Positions 11,449 to 23,491 of a stretch of DNA of 64,000 nt are shown here, one piece after another. The notes below the pieces were generated by a model. That model made no database searches. It saw nothing but the letters and a program-made list of their open reading frames with translations, and was not told the DNA's origin. Position 1 is the stretch's first letter, and every line of letters begins with the position of its first letter. The stretch lies in contig CM077665.1 of the NCBI GenBank assembly GCA_039707655.1, positions 312,480,486 to 312,544,485 of the forward strand. Reading direction: 5' to 3'. Origin of the DNA: Elymus sibiricus (taxonomy: Eukaryota > Streptophyta > Magnoliopsida > Poales > Poaceae). A program made the position numbers and the translations under genes.

Positions 11449-11923
11449 TGTGAGGGAGTCCGGGATTAAGGGGTCCTCGGGCTGTTGACTTACCTCCTAT
11501 GGATTAGCCCGGTGGGCCGCCTTGTGGCATCTTCGGGAAGGCTGGACTGCAGAATGACCCCAGGCTTAAGGGGGAAATGTTCCGAAGACTTGGTGTGTCC
11601 TCCAAGTAAGAATCGGCGTATCTATGCCCGGATGGAGACCAACCATGTGTAACCCTAGGTACCCCAGGTGTCTATATAAACCAGGGGGCTTAGTTCGTAG
11701 ATGGACAAGTCAACTCATAGAGGGTTTAGCTCATCCGATCTCGTGGTAGATCAACTCTGTAACTTTCATACTCATCAATACAATCAAGCAGGACATAGGG
11801 TTTTACCTCCTCACGAGGGCCCGGACCTGGGTAAACACCGTCTTCTTCGTCCCCTATTACCATCGATCCTAGATCCATAGTTCGGGACCCCCTACCCGAG
11901 ATCCGCCGGTTTTGACACCGACA
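11449..11923 (+). repeat. 5' LTR of F1
   Basis: TGTGAGGGAGTCC...CACCGACA, 475 bp. TATATAAA is at 11673-11680. It matches 20331-20744 closely in the same orientation. Confidence 0.85.
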
Positions 11924-11969
11924 TTGGTGCTTTCATTGAGAGTTCCGCTGTGAGATCACCTGTGGATTG
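11924..11969 (+). other. F1 leader with putative primer binding site
   Basis: TTGGTGCTTTCATTGAGAG directly follows the LTR, in the position of a primer binding site. I cannot match it to a specific tRNA with confidence. Confidence 0.45.
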
Positions 11970-14483
11970 ATGGCTTGCCTAATCATCAGCGAACAGGCCC
12001 GTAACGAGGACATCTTCGTCCCCGGACAGATCTTCGCGTTCGGCAGCATTGTACTGCATGCTAACTCGACCGGCTATCTAGGCCAGATCAAAAATTTCGC
12101 CGACGGTGAGGAGATTAGGTTCGGGAACCTAGAGTTCACCGCCGACTCCCGTGGCGATTTGTTCCTTGCGGAGCCCTCGGTTTCGTCCGACGGACCCGAA
12201 AATCCCGGTGCTTCAACTTCGGGCCCTCTGTCCAGCTCGACCCTCACATCTATCTCTGCCGGAGGTCCGGCCTTGAGCCCGAACTCGTTGATAGTACCTG
12301 AATATTAGGATTCGACCTTCGCCGAACACGCCCATCCCGAAGACACCTTGGAGCTTAACTCCAAGGGCCCTCAGGAAATTGATCTGGTCGTCCTCTCGTG
12401 GTTGAACGAGGCTCTAGATCGGATCCAGTCAATGGCAATCGAGGATGATATTACCTCGACCCACGTTCCGGTCGACCTAGAGGCCGGTTACGGGGAATTT
12501 TACGGCCCACCCGCCACCCATTTAGTAGCCACTGTCGAAGACTTAACCGACATGTTGGACTATGCCTCCAAGGAGGCAGAACACATGGATGAAGAGATCG
12601 GCGACCCCGCCCCCTTGACCACCGGGCGGTGGATAGCCACCTCGACCTATGATGTCTATATGGTGGATACCCCTAACGATAGGGACAACCACACCCCAAG
12701 TAAGAACGGCAAAAAATCCGGCGAAGCGTCAAAGCGCCGGAAACAACGCAAGCAATCCAAGACCAACAAGGGAAGGGAAGCCATCACAGGCACCGGGGAA
12801 ATTGACACCCCGGAGAACCTCGGTGACATTGAAGCCCCCGGGAAGCCGCTAGAGGACCTGGAAAGGCTAACGGATCAACAGGACGCCGAGAACCTCAATG
12901 ATTCCAAGGATGATAACTACCTCCCACCTGCTGAGAAGGAAGAAAGCCTCGAAGCCGAAGACTTCACCGTCCCCGAAAACCCCGAGGACCAAGAACGATT
13001 CAGGCAACAACTCATAGCCACCGCTCGGAGCTTAAAGGCAAAGCAGCAGCAGCTCAAAGCCGAACAAGACACCATCAACAACAGATGGACAAAAATCCTA
13101 GCAGCCGAAGAAGGGTTCGGCATTGAGCGGCTAGACCAAAACAAGAGTTACCCGCGCCGGCGCCTGCTGCCGCAATTCAACGACGAGGCCCTTGAGCCCG
13201 AATCTCCCAGGCGCGCCCAGTACGACTAGCCGGACCGCCCCCCTCGAGGACAGGATAGGGTGGCTAGAGATGTCGAATACCGGCCCACGTCACCTCGTAG
13301 GAGGGGAAAGGGGCCAGCACAGCCTGAGGATCGATATGATCTACAGCAGGACCTGGACTATAGGGCAGGTCACACTAGATCCATTTATAGATCTAGGGGA
13401 CGCTCCCCCACTAGACGGGATGGCTACCAATCGTGGCTCGACCGGAATCACAGAAGCCGGGAACAATATCGGGCACAGCCAACCGCCGACTTCCGGCGTG
13501 ACGTAGCCCGGATTAGAGGCGCCACACACCCACTGTGTTTCACAGACGAGGTCATGCAGCACCAGTTCCCCGAAGGGTTTAAACCTGTAAACATAGAATC
13601 ATATGACGGAACGACGGACCCGGCCATATGGATCGAGGACTTCCTCCTTCACATCAATATGGCCAGAGGAGACGATCTCCATGCCATCAAATACCTACCA
13701 CTCAAACTGAAGGGACCAGCTCGGCACTGGTTAAACAGTCTCCCCGAAAACTCCATTGAGAGTTGGGAGGAGCTCGAGGACGCCTACTGGTCTAACTTCC
13801 AAGGCATGTACGTCCGGCCCCTAGACTCTTCCGACTTAAGCAACGTCGTCCAGAAGGCTGGCGAATCAGCCAGGCAGTTCTGGAATCGGTTCCTGACTAA
13901 GAAGAACCAGATCGTTGACTGTCCGGACGCCGAGGCGATAGCCTCGTTCAGACACAACATCAGGGACGAATGGCTAGCTCGCCAGCTCGGCCAGGATAAG
14001 CCGAGAACAATGTCTTCCCTCACCTCACTTATGACCCGCTTTTGCGCGGGCGAAGACAATTGGCTAGCTCGCTGAAGCCACAATCCCGAAGACCCCGGCA
14101 CCTCTGAAGTGCGGGACGGTAACGGAAAGCCAAGGCGCAACAAAAATAAACGCCACCATAGCAATGGCGACTCGGAAGACACGGTCGTAAACGCTGGTTT
14201 CCGCAATTCCAAACTCGAACAACGGAAGAAGCCCTCTAAAGGGAATAGGGATGGACCTACCGCTTTGGACAAAATCATGGATAGGCCCTGCCAGATCCAC
14301 GACACACAAGACAAGCCGGCCACGCACACCAACAGAAACTATTGGGTGTTCAAACAAGCCGGCAAGCTCGTAGCCGGGGAACAGAGCAAGAGCCCGCGCA
14401 ACGAGGACGAGGAAGAACCTCGCGGGCCAAGCAATGGCGGGCAGAAGCAATTCCCTCTTGAGGTCAAAACTGTGAACACATGA
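11970..14483 (+). pseudogene. gag: F1 gag, one frame with three in-frame stops
   Basis: A single reading frame runs from ATG 11970 to a stop at 14481, interrupted by TAG at 12306, TAG at 13227 and TGA at 14073. The N-terminal third is acidic and low in complexity, and a Lys/Arg-rich stretch follows (about 12700-12780). The recognisable retrotransposon gag core lies at about 13550-14050 (YDGTTDPAIWIEDF; LPLKLKGPARHWLNSLP; FWNRFLTKKNQI). The region after it is basic and has no clear zinc knuckle. The frame is otherwise well kept, so decay seems recent or the stops few. The ATG at 11970 was chosen because it follows the leader and begins the continuous frame. Confidence 0.8.
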
Positions 14484-15195
14484 TATATGTCACACATATA
14501 CCCAAAAAGGAGAGGAAACGCGCCCTTCGGGAGGTCTACGCCGTAGAGCCCATAGCCCCGAAGTTTAATCTGTGGTCGGCTTGCATGATCACCTTCGATC
14601 GTAAGGATCACCCGACCAGTATCCGTCATGGAGGCTCGGCCGCCCTTGTTCTGGACCCCATCATCGATGGGTACCACCTCACTAGAGTCCTTATGGATGG
14701 AGGAAGCAGCCTTAACCTGATTTACTCAGAGACGGTAAAAAGATGGGTATCGACCCTTCGAGAATTAAACCCAGCAACACTACCTTCAAGGGAGTCATCC
14801 CCGGTGTCAAAGCACGCTGCTCGGGTACCGCGACGCTGGAAGTAGTGTTCGGCTCGCCCGATAACTTTCGTAGCGAAAACTTGATCTTCGATATCGTGCC
14901 TTTCCGCAATGGCTATCATGCACTGCTCGGTCGTACAACGTTCGCTCGCTTTAACGCCGTTCCCCACTACGCATACCTGAAGCTCAAAATGCCTGGGCCA
15001 AAGGGGGTCATCACCGGCAATGGCAATACGGAACGCTCACTCTGGACAGAGGACCACACAACGGCTCTAGTGGCCGAATTCCAGTCCAGCATCGAGGCAC
15101 CAAGACCCCAACTAGGCGACAAGCTACGACATGCGAGCAAGCGGGTTCGAGCACGACCCGATCCCCCGGAGCAATCTCCTGATCATCACAAATAG
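14484..15195 (+). pseudogene. F1 aspartic protease region, frameshifted
   Basis: The frame shifts near 14483 and again near 14745. The catalytic motif LMDGGSS has its Asp at 14696 (D-G-G rather than D-S/T-G, common in Gypsy proteases). The second conserved block ALLGRTTFARF is near 14925-14960. The sequence stops at 15193 where reverse transcriptase would start in an autonomous element; none follows. Confidence 0.8.
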
Positions 15196-16474
15196 GGACA
15201 CGCCCCCCACAACACGGCCCCGCTACCCGTCAGGTACGTACCGAGAAGGCACAATTTTGCGCTTAAAATACCATGGGCAGCTGCGGTGGGGACACCCTAT
15301 CAAAACCGATTGGTCGGTTCGACCGAACTACTCTCAACACAGCAGGCGTCAAGCTCATGCATGTCTCAGCGATTAAACATGTACCTCTCTCAAAGGTCCG
15401 TTCGCCGATTATAACCACCTTTAAAGGAGCACGCTACTCTTCAAGAGCAAAGGAGCGGAGGCGCACCGGGATACGCCAAGGACATCAAGCCACCTATCAA
15501 GAACCCCGAGCGAACCTCCCCTTTGTATACATTTGTTTCTAAAAACAAAATACGTGTAACAGTTGTGTCCGCAGTATTAATTGTAAAAGTTCATCATATA
15601 TAAAGATCATCTTTTACGGTCTGGTTATGGCATTTTAAAAAGTGTTTTCTAACTCCCCGCCTCTGGAAACAAAACTGTTCGGTACATGTCTGATGCAATC
15701 GGTTAATAGACCGGGGGGCTTAGCTATAAAGCTCGTCCCAAGCATCGTCCCGGCATTATCCTTTATATGTCCGGCGTCTCGGATTTCCGCGTTATATGCA
15801 TCGGTTCCGAATTATGTCTTAGGTCAAAGGTTAGGTTGCCCGGCTCCTGTGCTTACCCTCTTACGTTCCGCTCGTTCGGCTAAAAGGGTAAAGGGAGAAC
15901 CACTGCGATTGTATTTCCAGCTCGCCTGGTCAAGTACCTCAGTGGAGAAAGCCGAAAATCGACCGTTATAATAAGCGAGAACTGGTCTGCAATCCGAGCA
16001 CAAGTGTCAAACTAAAAATCGATAGAGGTTATTCCGTGTCATACGAGGGGTTTGCATCTTCGCAAACCATGTGGTAATGGTTTTTTACCCCGGTACACCC
16101 AAATATCACATAACACTGGGGGCTAGTAACCAGCCCCCGCAGTCAAGCTCCTTCGGCTAAGTGATAGCACTAAAGCCACATAGTCCGATTGCCTTGTTTC
16201 CCCCTCTCGCACCACTGCCTCTGGGTTCCAATAATTCGACTAAGGATAAAACTGCGGAGGATGGAACACCTCTTGTAATAATTACATAGGGGCTAAAGCC
16301 GATGACTGGCAACTTTCAGTTCCAAAACGGCCACATAGGAGTATTATAAAAAGCATGATAAACACCAAAAGCATGATAAACCACGCGCACGCATTATAAA
16401 AAGAAGTATTCATTAGACATACAATAATATGTTCATTTGAAAAATACATCCTTAGGGCACTAGGTCTCTACCGA
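15196..16474. other. F1 internal noncoding region replacing pol
   Basis: No coding frame is supported. The stretch joins the protease end on the plus strand to the 3' end of the antisense gene on the minus strand. It holds a small inverted repeat, GGGGGCTAGTAACCAGCCCCC, at about 16119-16139. Confidence 0.6.
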
Positions 16475-18292
16475 CCGAGCACCCTCCATCGCAGCGGCGA
16501 AGTACAGTTCGGGGCGCCTATGCTCCTTCCCAGGCGGCGAAGGCGCTGTAGCCATCTCGAGCGGCTTCATCTCTGGCTAGTGCATCATAGTCCTCGCAAA
16601 GGCCATCCGCGCACCCTCAATACATACAGAGCGCTTTAGGACCTCAATGCGGGAGGAGGCATCGCAAAGCTTCTGCACCCGGCCGAAATAACTGCTCGGC
16701 AGTGGCTCTGAAGGCCACAACCGAATGCAGAGGTCCTTTAAGGCCGGCTCCGCCATCCGATGCAGCTCCATCAGTTGCTTCATCTGATAACTGAGAAGGG
16801 GACGGGGTTCGGGGGTCTGAAATTGCGCCAAAATAGCCTCTGTTCCGCATCCCCATCCCGAGCCGCAAAGTGCTTGGCCACGTCCGCCGCACTCCTCAGA
16901 AGATCCGTAATGGTGCCCGAGGAACACCACCGCCGTGTAAGACGAGCAAACCTGTTACCACCAAAGGTACATTGCAGTAAGTACGGCTTACCATCCGCGA
17001 TCATCCTGACTTGGCGGAGTTCTTCCTCAAAAGACCGCCTATCTACACGCTCCCATTTAAGATCGGAAGACTACGTGGATAGCTCGGCCGCCTGGTCCTT
17101 GGTCTTCTTCTCAAGAGCCTCGCACTTAGTGCTTGCACCTTGGAGCTCTTGCTGCAACTCGGCCACCCGAGCTTCGTGCTTGTCACTGGCAGCCTTCAGG
17201 GAGCTCAGTTCGGCAGACGCTTGCTCGGCCGCCATCCTATGATCGACGGCCTCTTGCTTGGCCTTCTCCATCTCAGCCTTGAGGTTCTCGACCTCGGAAG
17301 TCATGGCTGCAAATACAATGGAAAGCCAAATTTCAGGAAATGCGAACTCGAGAACCTCAATCAATGGGGGTAACACAGGGTCCCCGCGATAAAATTCCAA
17401 CTTACTTTGCATTTCATCAAACCGCTTGTTCAGATGGTCATGCTCCTCGTCGGAGCTCTTGAGCTTCCGGTTTAGCTCGGCCAATTCCTTGTCATGAACA
17501 GCCGCCGCTGATGACAAGGCCTGCAAAGCAAACTTATGTGAGACACACCTCCGAGCTGTTGGTCCTAGACCCTTTTTTGCCAGATCAGCTTCGGAAACAA
17601 TCAAATTCCCAGGAACTTAGATCGTTCTTTCGCGGAACCTGAGGTCCTCTGATCCCCGGGTAAGTTTCTTAAACTCACCCATGGCTAGGGGGCTACTATA
17701 CCTATACGGAATATATTAACCTCACAAATAAATTTCGTTTAGAGAAAGGAACATTACATGGCTTACCTTGAAGCCCGTCAAAAGACCGTCAAAGGCCTCC
17801 TTCAGTTCGCTATCAACGGACTGAATGCCTTGCAGAACCACACCCATAAGGATGCGGTGGTATTCGGCGATGGAGGAGCTACACAAGGCCTCCTCCATCA
17901 TAGCTGGCCACCCGGTTGTGGCCTGCCCCGTCACGGGCGGCACTGGTGGCGGCACCGCGGCTCCCCCTTCTTGAGAAGGTTGAGTCGTCGGTATCGGAGG
18001 CCTGGTGGTCTCCGGAGCCGTCTTCGGAGGGAGCTCCGATGACTCGCGGCCTCCCTCTTTGTTCACTAGGAGGGGCTCGACCTCCTGGTCTTTGGTCACC
18101 AAGGTACGGGCCTCGGTCATGAACTCCTCACCCTCAGTATTCGGCCGAGGAGGGGTCTGCCAGGATACCTCCTCCATGGCCTCTTCGGTGGCCTGGGGAG
18201 GAGAAGTGCAGGATGCAGTTCCGCTTTCCGCCATCTCGGCAGGCGGGGGATCTCCCTCTGAGACCTGTTCGGTCGGGAGATTGCGGGCCGGG

Positions 18293-18362
18293 CTACAATA
18301 TGAAAGACATTTGTCTGGCCAGTAACAAAAACTTTGTATAAGCAAAGTGTCGGACTCGGTAC
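18293..18362 (-). other. Candidate 70-bp intron in F1 antisense gene
   Basis: On the minus strand the donor CAGAG|GTACCG (18362) and acceptor ATATTGTAG (ending 18293) give a phase-2 join that reads AKPATQR-S then PARNLPTEQVSEGD in frame. Confidence 0.7.
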
Positions 18363-18800
18363 CTCTGGGTCGCGGGCTTGGCCCTGGGGATCCTCTGAGG
18401 GATCATCTCGAACGCCTCAGATTCCTCATCGGAATCCGGGCTGACGTCAGGCAGGGTCACCTTGGCCCTGCAGGGCCTCTTCGGAGAAGGGGGAGCTGGG
18501 TCCTCCTCCGCATCCACAGATGCCGCCCTTTTCCTTGGCTGGAGAGAATCGATTCCCCCATTCCTCCGTATGCTCCTCCTCGTGAGCGGAGGAGGCTTGG
18601 GTCTCCCCGGACCTAGCGTCCAGAGGACCTCTTGGGCGAAGACCATCTCGAGTCTCCTTCTTCTTGCCCTTCTTCTTCTTATCCTTCTTCTCTGGCGCCG
18701 AATACGGCGCCTCGACCAACATCGCCGTCAATAGGGCCGATCTGGGGGCTTCGGGCAGCGGGGCAGGGCCGTTGATCCGCATGGCCTTGGCTAGCCAGCC

Positions 18801-18875
18801 CTATGAAAATCAAGGAAGGAGAGGTTAAAATCCTTGCTAAAAGATTGAACCTGGAGATACAAATTGAAACTTTAC
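18801..18875 (-). other. Candidate 75-bp intron in F1 antisense gene
   Basis: On the minus strand the donor CAAG|GTAAAG (18875) and acceptor TTTTCATAG (ending 18801) flank an AT-rich stretch with a pyrimidine-rich tail. Joining the exons gives EHPPLK then GWLAKAMRING without a stop, whereas reading through hits stops. Confidence 0.7.
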
Positions 18876-20318
18876 CTTGAGCGGAGGGTGTTCGGCGTCC
18901 AGGCCGGTGTCTTCCTCCTTGGCCGGCCATTCCTCCTGAGGCTTGAACAGGCCTTCCACAGCTTCTCCCGAGTAGTGCGGTAAAGCTTGCGCACGGTGGG
19001 AGGGTCGTCGGACTTATAGGCCCACATCGGTGTAGCCCAGAGCTGGCAGGGGAGGAGGCGGCGACGAAGCATGACTTGGAGCACGTTGGTCAGGCCAACG
19101 TTTGCCTCCAGCATCTGCCCGACGCGATCCTGCAGCGCTTTCACTTCCATGGCCGACCCCCAGTCCAGCCCTTTCCTGATCCATGAGGTCAGACTCGCGG
19201 GGGGCTTGGATCTGAATTCGAGAGGGGCCGTCCAATCTGCGGCACGTGGTTCAGTGATGTAGAACCACTCCTTTTGCCAGGTTTTGATGGTGTCAATGAA
19301 GGTGCCCTCCGGCCACTGGACCCGCGGGAGCTTGCTGATCACCGCCCCCCACAGTCCACGTGTTGGCTACTTACGGTCTTCAGCTTGACATTGAAGACTT
19401 TCAGCCATAAGCCGAAATGCGGCTGGACCCGCAAAAAGGCTTCACAGACGATGATGAAGGCCGATATGTGCATGATGGAATTTGGGGGAAGGTCATGGAA
19501 GTCCAGCCCGTAAAAGAACATCAGGCCCCTTACAAAGGGGTGCAGTGGGAAGCTCAATCCCCGGATGAAATGGGGAATGAACACCACCCGCTCCCCGGGC
19601 TTTGGCGTAGGGACTGCATGACCCACTTCGGGGGCGCGGTGGGCGACGTCGACTGGGAGGTAACCGGTGCGCTTCAGTTCCTGGATGTCATCCTCGGTGA
19701 CGCGCGACGCCTCCCACTTGCCTTGCGAGCCTGAACCAGCCATGGACGTGCTCGGGGAAGAGGGATGGGTGTCTTGGGAGGGGCTGGAGGAAGGTTAGAT
19801 CTGTGCGCTCGGGGCAAGGAAGGCCTGAGAGAGCGAATATGAGGAGCGCGGAAAGGCTATGAAGATGTTTTCCTCCCTTTTATGGATGGCCGTAATACCA
19901 AGCATCCCCTTACTACGCCGCGAGCTGTGCCAGTTCCTGAAGCGACCGTTCCGTTATGTGCGTGTGGGATAACCCAAATCATTGATCATATCCCGTAGAA
20001 CATGGAGCACGATCTTCATGTCGATTGAATGTGCCAGTGAAGAGGCTGCCTCGAACTGCGAATCGAGTTTTTGTAACTGGCTAGGTGGCCGCGACCTGTC
20101 TGAGCCTTTCGTCAGGAAAGTTGTCAGGAAGGGCACTATTCACACTCAGGCGTTTGGCCTTCGAGGCTAAGCAAGGTATGTTCGAAAAGCTGGGTGTTAT
20201 CGGTGGCCGAGCTAAAGGTGACTGAAGCATGAAGTGAAGAAAGGAACTCGCCCCGCAAGCCAAACACTCTGGACGCGCGGAGCAGCTGGATGTCTTGAAG
20301 ATCGGCGTTGGAGGCTAG

Positions 20319-20330
20319 TTTGGGGGCTAC
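20319..20330 (+). other. Polypurine tract of F1
   Basis: GTTTGGGGGCTAC lies directly before the 3' LTR start. The same G-run plus CTAC precedes the C1 3' LTR. Confidence 0.6.
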
Positions 20331-20744
20331 TGAGGGAGTCTGAGATTAAGGGGTCCTCGGGCTGTTGACTTACCTCCTATAGATCAGCCCGCTGGGCCGC
20401 CTTGTGGCATCATTAGGAAGGCCGGACTGCAGAATGACCCCAGGCTTAAGGGGGAAATGTTCCGAAGACTTGGTGTGTCCTCCAAGTAAGAATGTGTGTA
20501 TCTATGCCTGGATGGAAACTGACCATGTGTAACCCTAGGTACCTCTGGTGTCTATATAAACCAGGGGGCTTAGTTCATAGAGGGACAAGTCAACTCATAG
20601 AGGGTTTAGCTCATCCGATCTCATGGTAGATCAACTCTGTAACCTTCATACTCATCAATACAATCAAGCAGGACGTAGGGTCTTACCTCCTCACGAGGGC
20701 CCGAACCTGGGTAAACACCGTCTTCTTCATCCCCTGTTACCATG
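20331..20744 (+). repeat. 3' LTR of F1, 3'-truncated
   Basis: The LTR matches 11451-11864 with about 27 substitutions; TATATAAA is at 20553-20560. The last roughly 60 bp (through CACCGACA) are missing, and the sequence passes at CCAT into unrelated AT-rich DNA. Confidence 0.8.
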
Positions 20745-20974
20745 CCTTTCTAATATTTTAGTAAATAGGAAATTAACACCTCTTAATATCGATACTTCTA
20801 CGAATCAACAATGATGAAGTCACACCTTTTTCATATTACCACATCAATATCATTAACCCACAATTTCTCTTTTATGTGCTACATGATGGTTTTGATTATC
20901 ACTCATTGAATACCTATTATTTTTGGACTAATCTTATGACCCATGCAAATTATTTCTATAAAATCTATACGCCA
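20745..20974 (-). other. Probable internal sequence of element A, segment 2
   Basis: This 230-bp AT-rich stretch contains no gene. Its right end continues across B1 into 33362 onward, as shown by the CGCCA duplication (20970-20974 and 33357-33361), and that sequence is clearly minus-strand Athila-type internal DNA. I could not align this part itself with B1 or B2. Confidence 0.5.
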
Positions 20975-22548
20975 TGATACGTCTCCAAGGTATCTATAAT
21001 TTTTGCTTGTTCCATGCTGTTATATTATCATTCTTGGATGTTTTACAATCATTTTATAACAACTTTATATCATATTTTGGGACTAACCTATTGACATAGT
21101 GCCAAAGTGCCAGTTGCTGTTTTTGCTTGTTTTTTACTTCGCAAAAAATCAATACCAAACGGAGTCCAGTCGCGACGAAACTTTTTGGAGAATTTTTCTG
21201 GACCAGAACACACCCAGTGGGCCAAACAACTGCCGGAGAGGTAGGCTGTGGAGAGCACAACCCACCAGGGCGCGCCAGGGGGGCCCCGGCGCGCCCTGAT
21301 GGGTTGTGCCCTCCTCGGCCCCCTTCCGCACCGCCTCTGATGCCTATAAATTCCCAAATATTCCAAAAACCCTATTGGAGTCACGAAACACAATTCCAGC
21401 CGCCGCAAGTTCCAGAACCGCGAGATCCAATCTAAACACCATCACGGAGGGGTTCATCTTCCTCATAGGTGCCTCTCCGATGATGCGTGAGTAGTCCACC
21501 ATAGACCTACGGGTCCGTATGCAGTAGCTAGATGGCTTCTTCTCTCTCTCTTATGATTCTCAATACAATGGTCTCTTGGAGATCTATTTGATGTAAACTT
21601 TTGCGGTGTGTTTGTTGGGATCCGATGAATTTTCAGTTCATGATCAGTTTCTATCCATGAATACTATTTGAGTCTTCTTTGATCTCTTATATGCATGATT
21701 ACTTATAGCCCCGTATTTCTTCTCCGAATCTTTGGTTTAGTTAGTCCGACTAGATCGATATTTCTTACCATGGGAAGAGGTGCTTTGTGATGGGTTCGAT
21801 TTTGCGGTATTCTCTCCCAGTGACAGAAGAGGCAGCAAGACACATATGTATCGTTTCTATTAAGAATAACAAGATGGGATCTATTCCTACATGAATAGAT
21901 CTTGTCTACATCATGTCACCGTTCTTATTGCATTACTCCGTATTTCCATGAACTTAATACACTAGATGCATGCTGGATAGCGGTCGATGTGTGGAGTAAT
22001 AGAGGTAGATGCAGGCAGGAGTCGGTCTATCTATCTTGGATGTGATGCCTATATAATGATCATCGCCTTGGATATCATCATGACTATTCGATTTTCTATC
22101 AATTGCCCAACGGTAATTTGTTCACCCACCGTGCGTTATACTCATGAGAGAAGCCACTAGTGAACCCTACGGCCCCCGGGTCTACTTTTCCATCATATTG
22201 CTTTCCGATCTACATTTTTGCAATCTTTGTTTTCAGATCTACAAAACCAAAAACCCAAAAATATATTGCTGCATATTTACTCTTTTTATTTTGTGTTCTT
22301 GAGAGATCTATCTCTCCTATCTATCACTACCTAATCTATCTTATTACCGTAGAGAGATTGACAATCTCTCTTTCGCGTCGGGTTGCAAGTATTTGTTGTT
22401 TGTGTGCAGGTGCTGCTTATTGGGTGGTAGTGATCCTCCTACTGGTTCGATAACCTTGGTTTCATAACTGAGGGAAATACTTACCGTCGCTGTGCTGCAT
22501 CATCCCTTCCTCTTTGGGGAAATACCGACGCAGTTTCGAGCCACGTCA
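20975..22548 (+). repeat. 5' LTR of B1
   Basis: TGATACGTCTCC...CCACGTCA, 1574 bp. It has a strong inverted repeat (arms 21255-21276 and 21288-21309) followed by TATAAA at 21345-21350. Confidence 0.9.
21255..21350 (+). promoter_or_regulatory. Inverted repeat and TATA box in the B1 LTR promoter
   Basis: Two 22-nt arms (21255-21276 and 21288-21309) are reverse complements with one mismatch. Each contains GGCGCGCC, and the 11-bp spacer is itself G-run then C-run. TATAAA lies 36 bp further on. The arrangement recurs at about 26237-26332 (3' LTR) and, inverted, near 55570-55670 (B2). Confidence 0.75.
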
Positions 22549-22558
22549 AAGGAATTTC

Positions 22559-22577
22559 TGGCGCCGTTGCCGGGGAG
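22559..22577 (+). other. Primer binding site of B1 (Athila type)
   Basis: TGGCGCCGTTGCCGGGGAG, ten bases after the LTR end. This motif is the standard Athila-lineage primer binding site. Confidence 0.9.
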
Positions 22578-22835
22578 GAAGCGGTCTCTTCTACGTGCCT
22601 ATCGTAGGCGCCGAGGGGACTCCATCATCATCTACCAGGTTCCTAATCACAAATCTCATCTCCTTGCAATTACATTATTTGCCATTTGCCTCTCGTTTTC
22701 CTCTCCCCCACTTCACAAATTTGCCGTTTTATTCGCCCTCTTTTTTGTTTGCCTTTTTGCTTGTTTGCTATCTTTGCTTGTGTTGCCATGTGCCTTCTAT
22801 TTGCTCGCATCTTCTCTTGCTAAAAATCTATTGAT

Positions 22836-23491
22836 ATGGATCCTCATCCACTTGTTAATCTTTTCAAAAGGCCAAATTATGATGAACCAATTCCTAGTGA
22901 GTTGAGTGCACTTGATTATCTCTATGAAGTTTTGTTTGAAAACCATGAATCTAATTTTTTTTATGAAGTGTTGAAAGAAGAAAATTATAAGGTGATTCAT
23001 GATAGTTCCTTGAATGATGAGCATGATTGCAATGTTGCTAGTATGAATTCTCTAAATATCCATGATGCTAATGATATGCAAAGCCACAAGCTTGGGGATG
23101 CTATGTTTGATGAAGATGATATTTTTAGTCCCCAAGTTTTGATGAGCAAATTATGCTTGTGCATCATGAAAAGAATGATTTATGTGATAGTTATATTGTT
23201 GAATTCCTTCATGATGCTACTGAAATTTATTATGAGGGAGGAACATATGCTTGTAGGAATTGCAATAATATCAAGTTTCCCCTCTATGTGTTCAAAGTTT
23301 TGAAGTTATGCTTGTTTTGCCTTCCTATGCTAGTTGATTCTTGTTCCCATAAATTGTTTGCTCACAAAATCCCTATGAATAGGAAGTGGGTTAGACTTAA
23401 ATGTGTTTTCCATGCGATTCATGATGATCTTTTGCATCTTTCAATTACTACTTTTTATGTGAGCATCATTGAAATCATCATGCCTAGCTAG
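22836..23491 (+). pseudogene. B1 internal ORF of unknown function, one frameshift
   Basis: ATG 22836 opens a frame (MDPHPLVNLFKRPNYDEP...) that shifts near a T run at about 23137 and continues to a TAG at 23489, about 218 codons in total. The first part is acidic. The second part has a CRNCNN pair of cysteines and a run of His/Cys residues. I do not recognise a gag or enzyme domain. It occupies the place of gag-pol between the leader and the Athila 3' block. It may be a protein of the non-autonomous family or a gag fragment that has diverged too far to recognise. Confidence 0.45.

Larger units (their letters stand above)
16475..19743 (-). pseudogene. F1 antisense gene (aORF), spliced-type, frameshifted
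   Basis: The gene lies opposite to gag. It starts at ATG 19743 (MAGSGSQGKWEASRVTEDDI), with a TATA-like CATAAAAGG near 19877-19885. The N-terminal domain (FIPHFIRGLSFPLHPF; LPPNSIMHISAF; CEAFLRVQPHFGLW) matches C3's antisense gene in the order of conserved residues. It resembles the plant putative gypsy-type transposon domain (from memory). A one-base shift near 19345 is followed by more protein to about 18876. Two candidate introns (18875-18801, 18362-18293) have GT-AG ends and keep frame. Beyond them are an acidic Pro-rich part and a long coiled coil (about 17604-17071). Additional ORFs antisense to the rest of the element are known in Tat-lineage Gypsy elements; their function is unknown. 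Confidence 0.75.
11449..20744 (+). mobile_element. Non-autonomous Gypsy element F1 (Fatima-like) with antisense gene
   Basis: The layout is 5' LTR (11449-11923), gag and protease on the plus strand (11970-15195), about 1.3 kb noncoding, a gene on the minus strand (about 19743-16475), a polypurine tract and a 3' LTR (20331-20744). No reverse transcriptase, RNase H or integrase is present. The 3' LTR lacks its last 60 bp or so, so the right target duplication is lost. LTR divergence over the shared 414 bp is about 27 substitutions by eye. The Fatima name is from memory of the TGTGAGGGAGTCC start and is not verified. Confidence 0.8.

Noticed and set aside
17140..17373. Plus-strand ORFs opposite the F1 coiled coil
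   Set aside because: They are complement artefacts of a coding strand rich in GAG/CTC codons; no domain.
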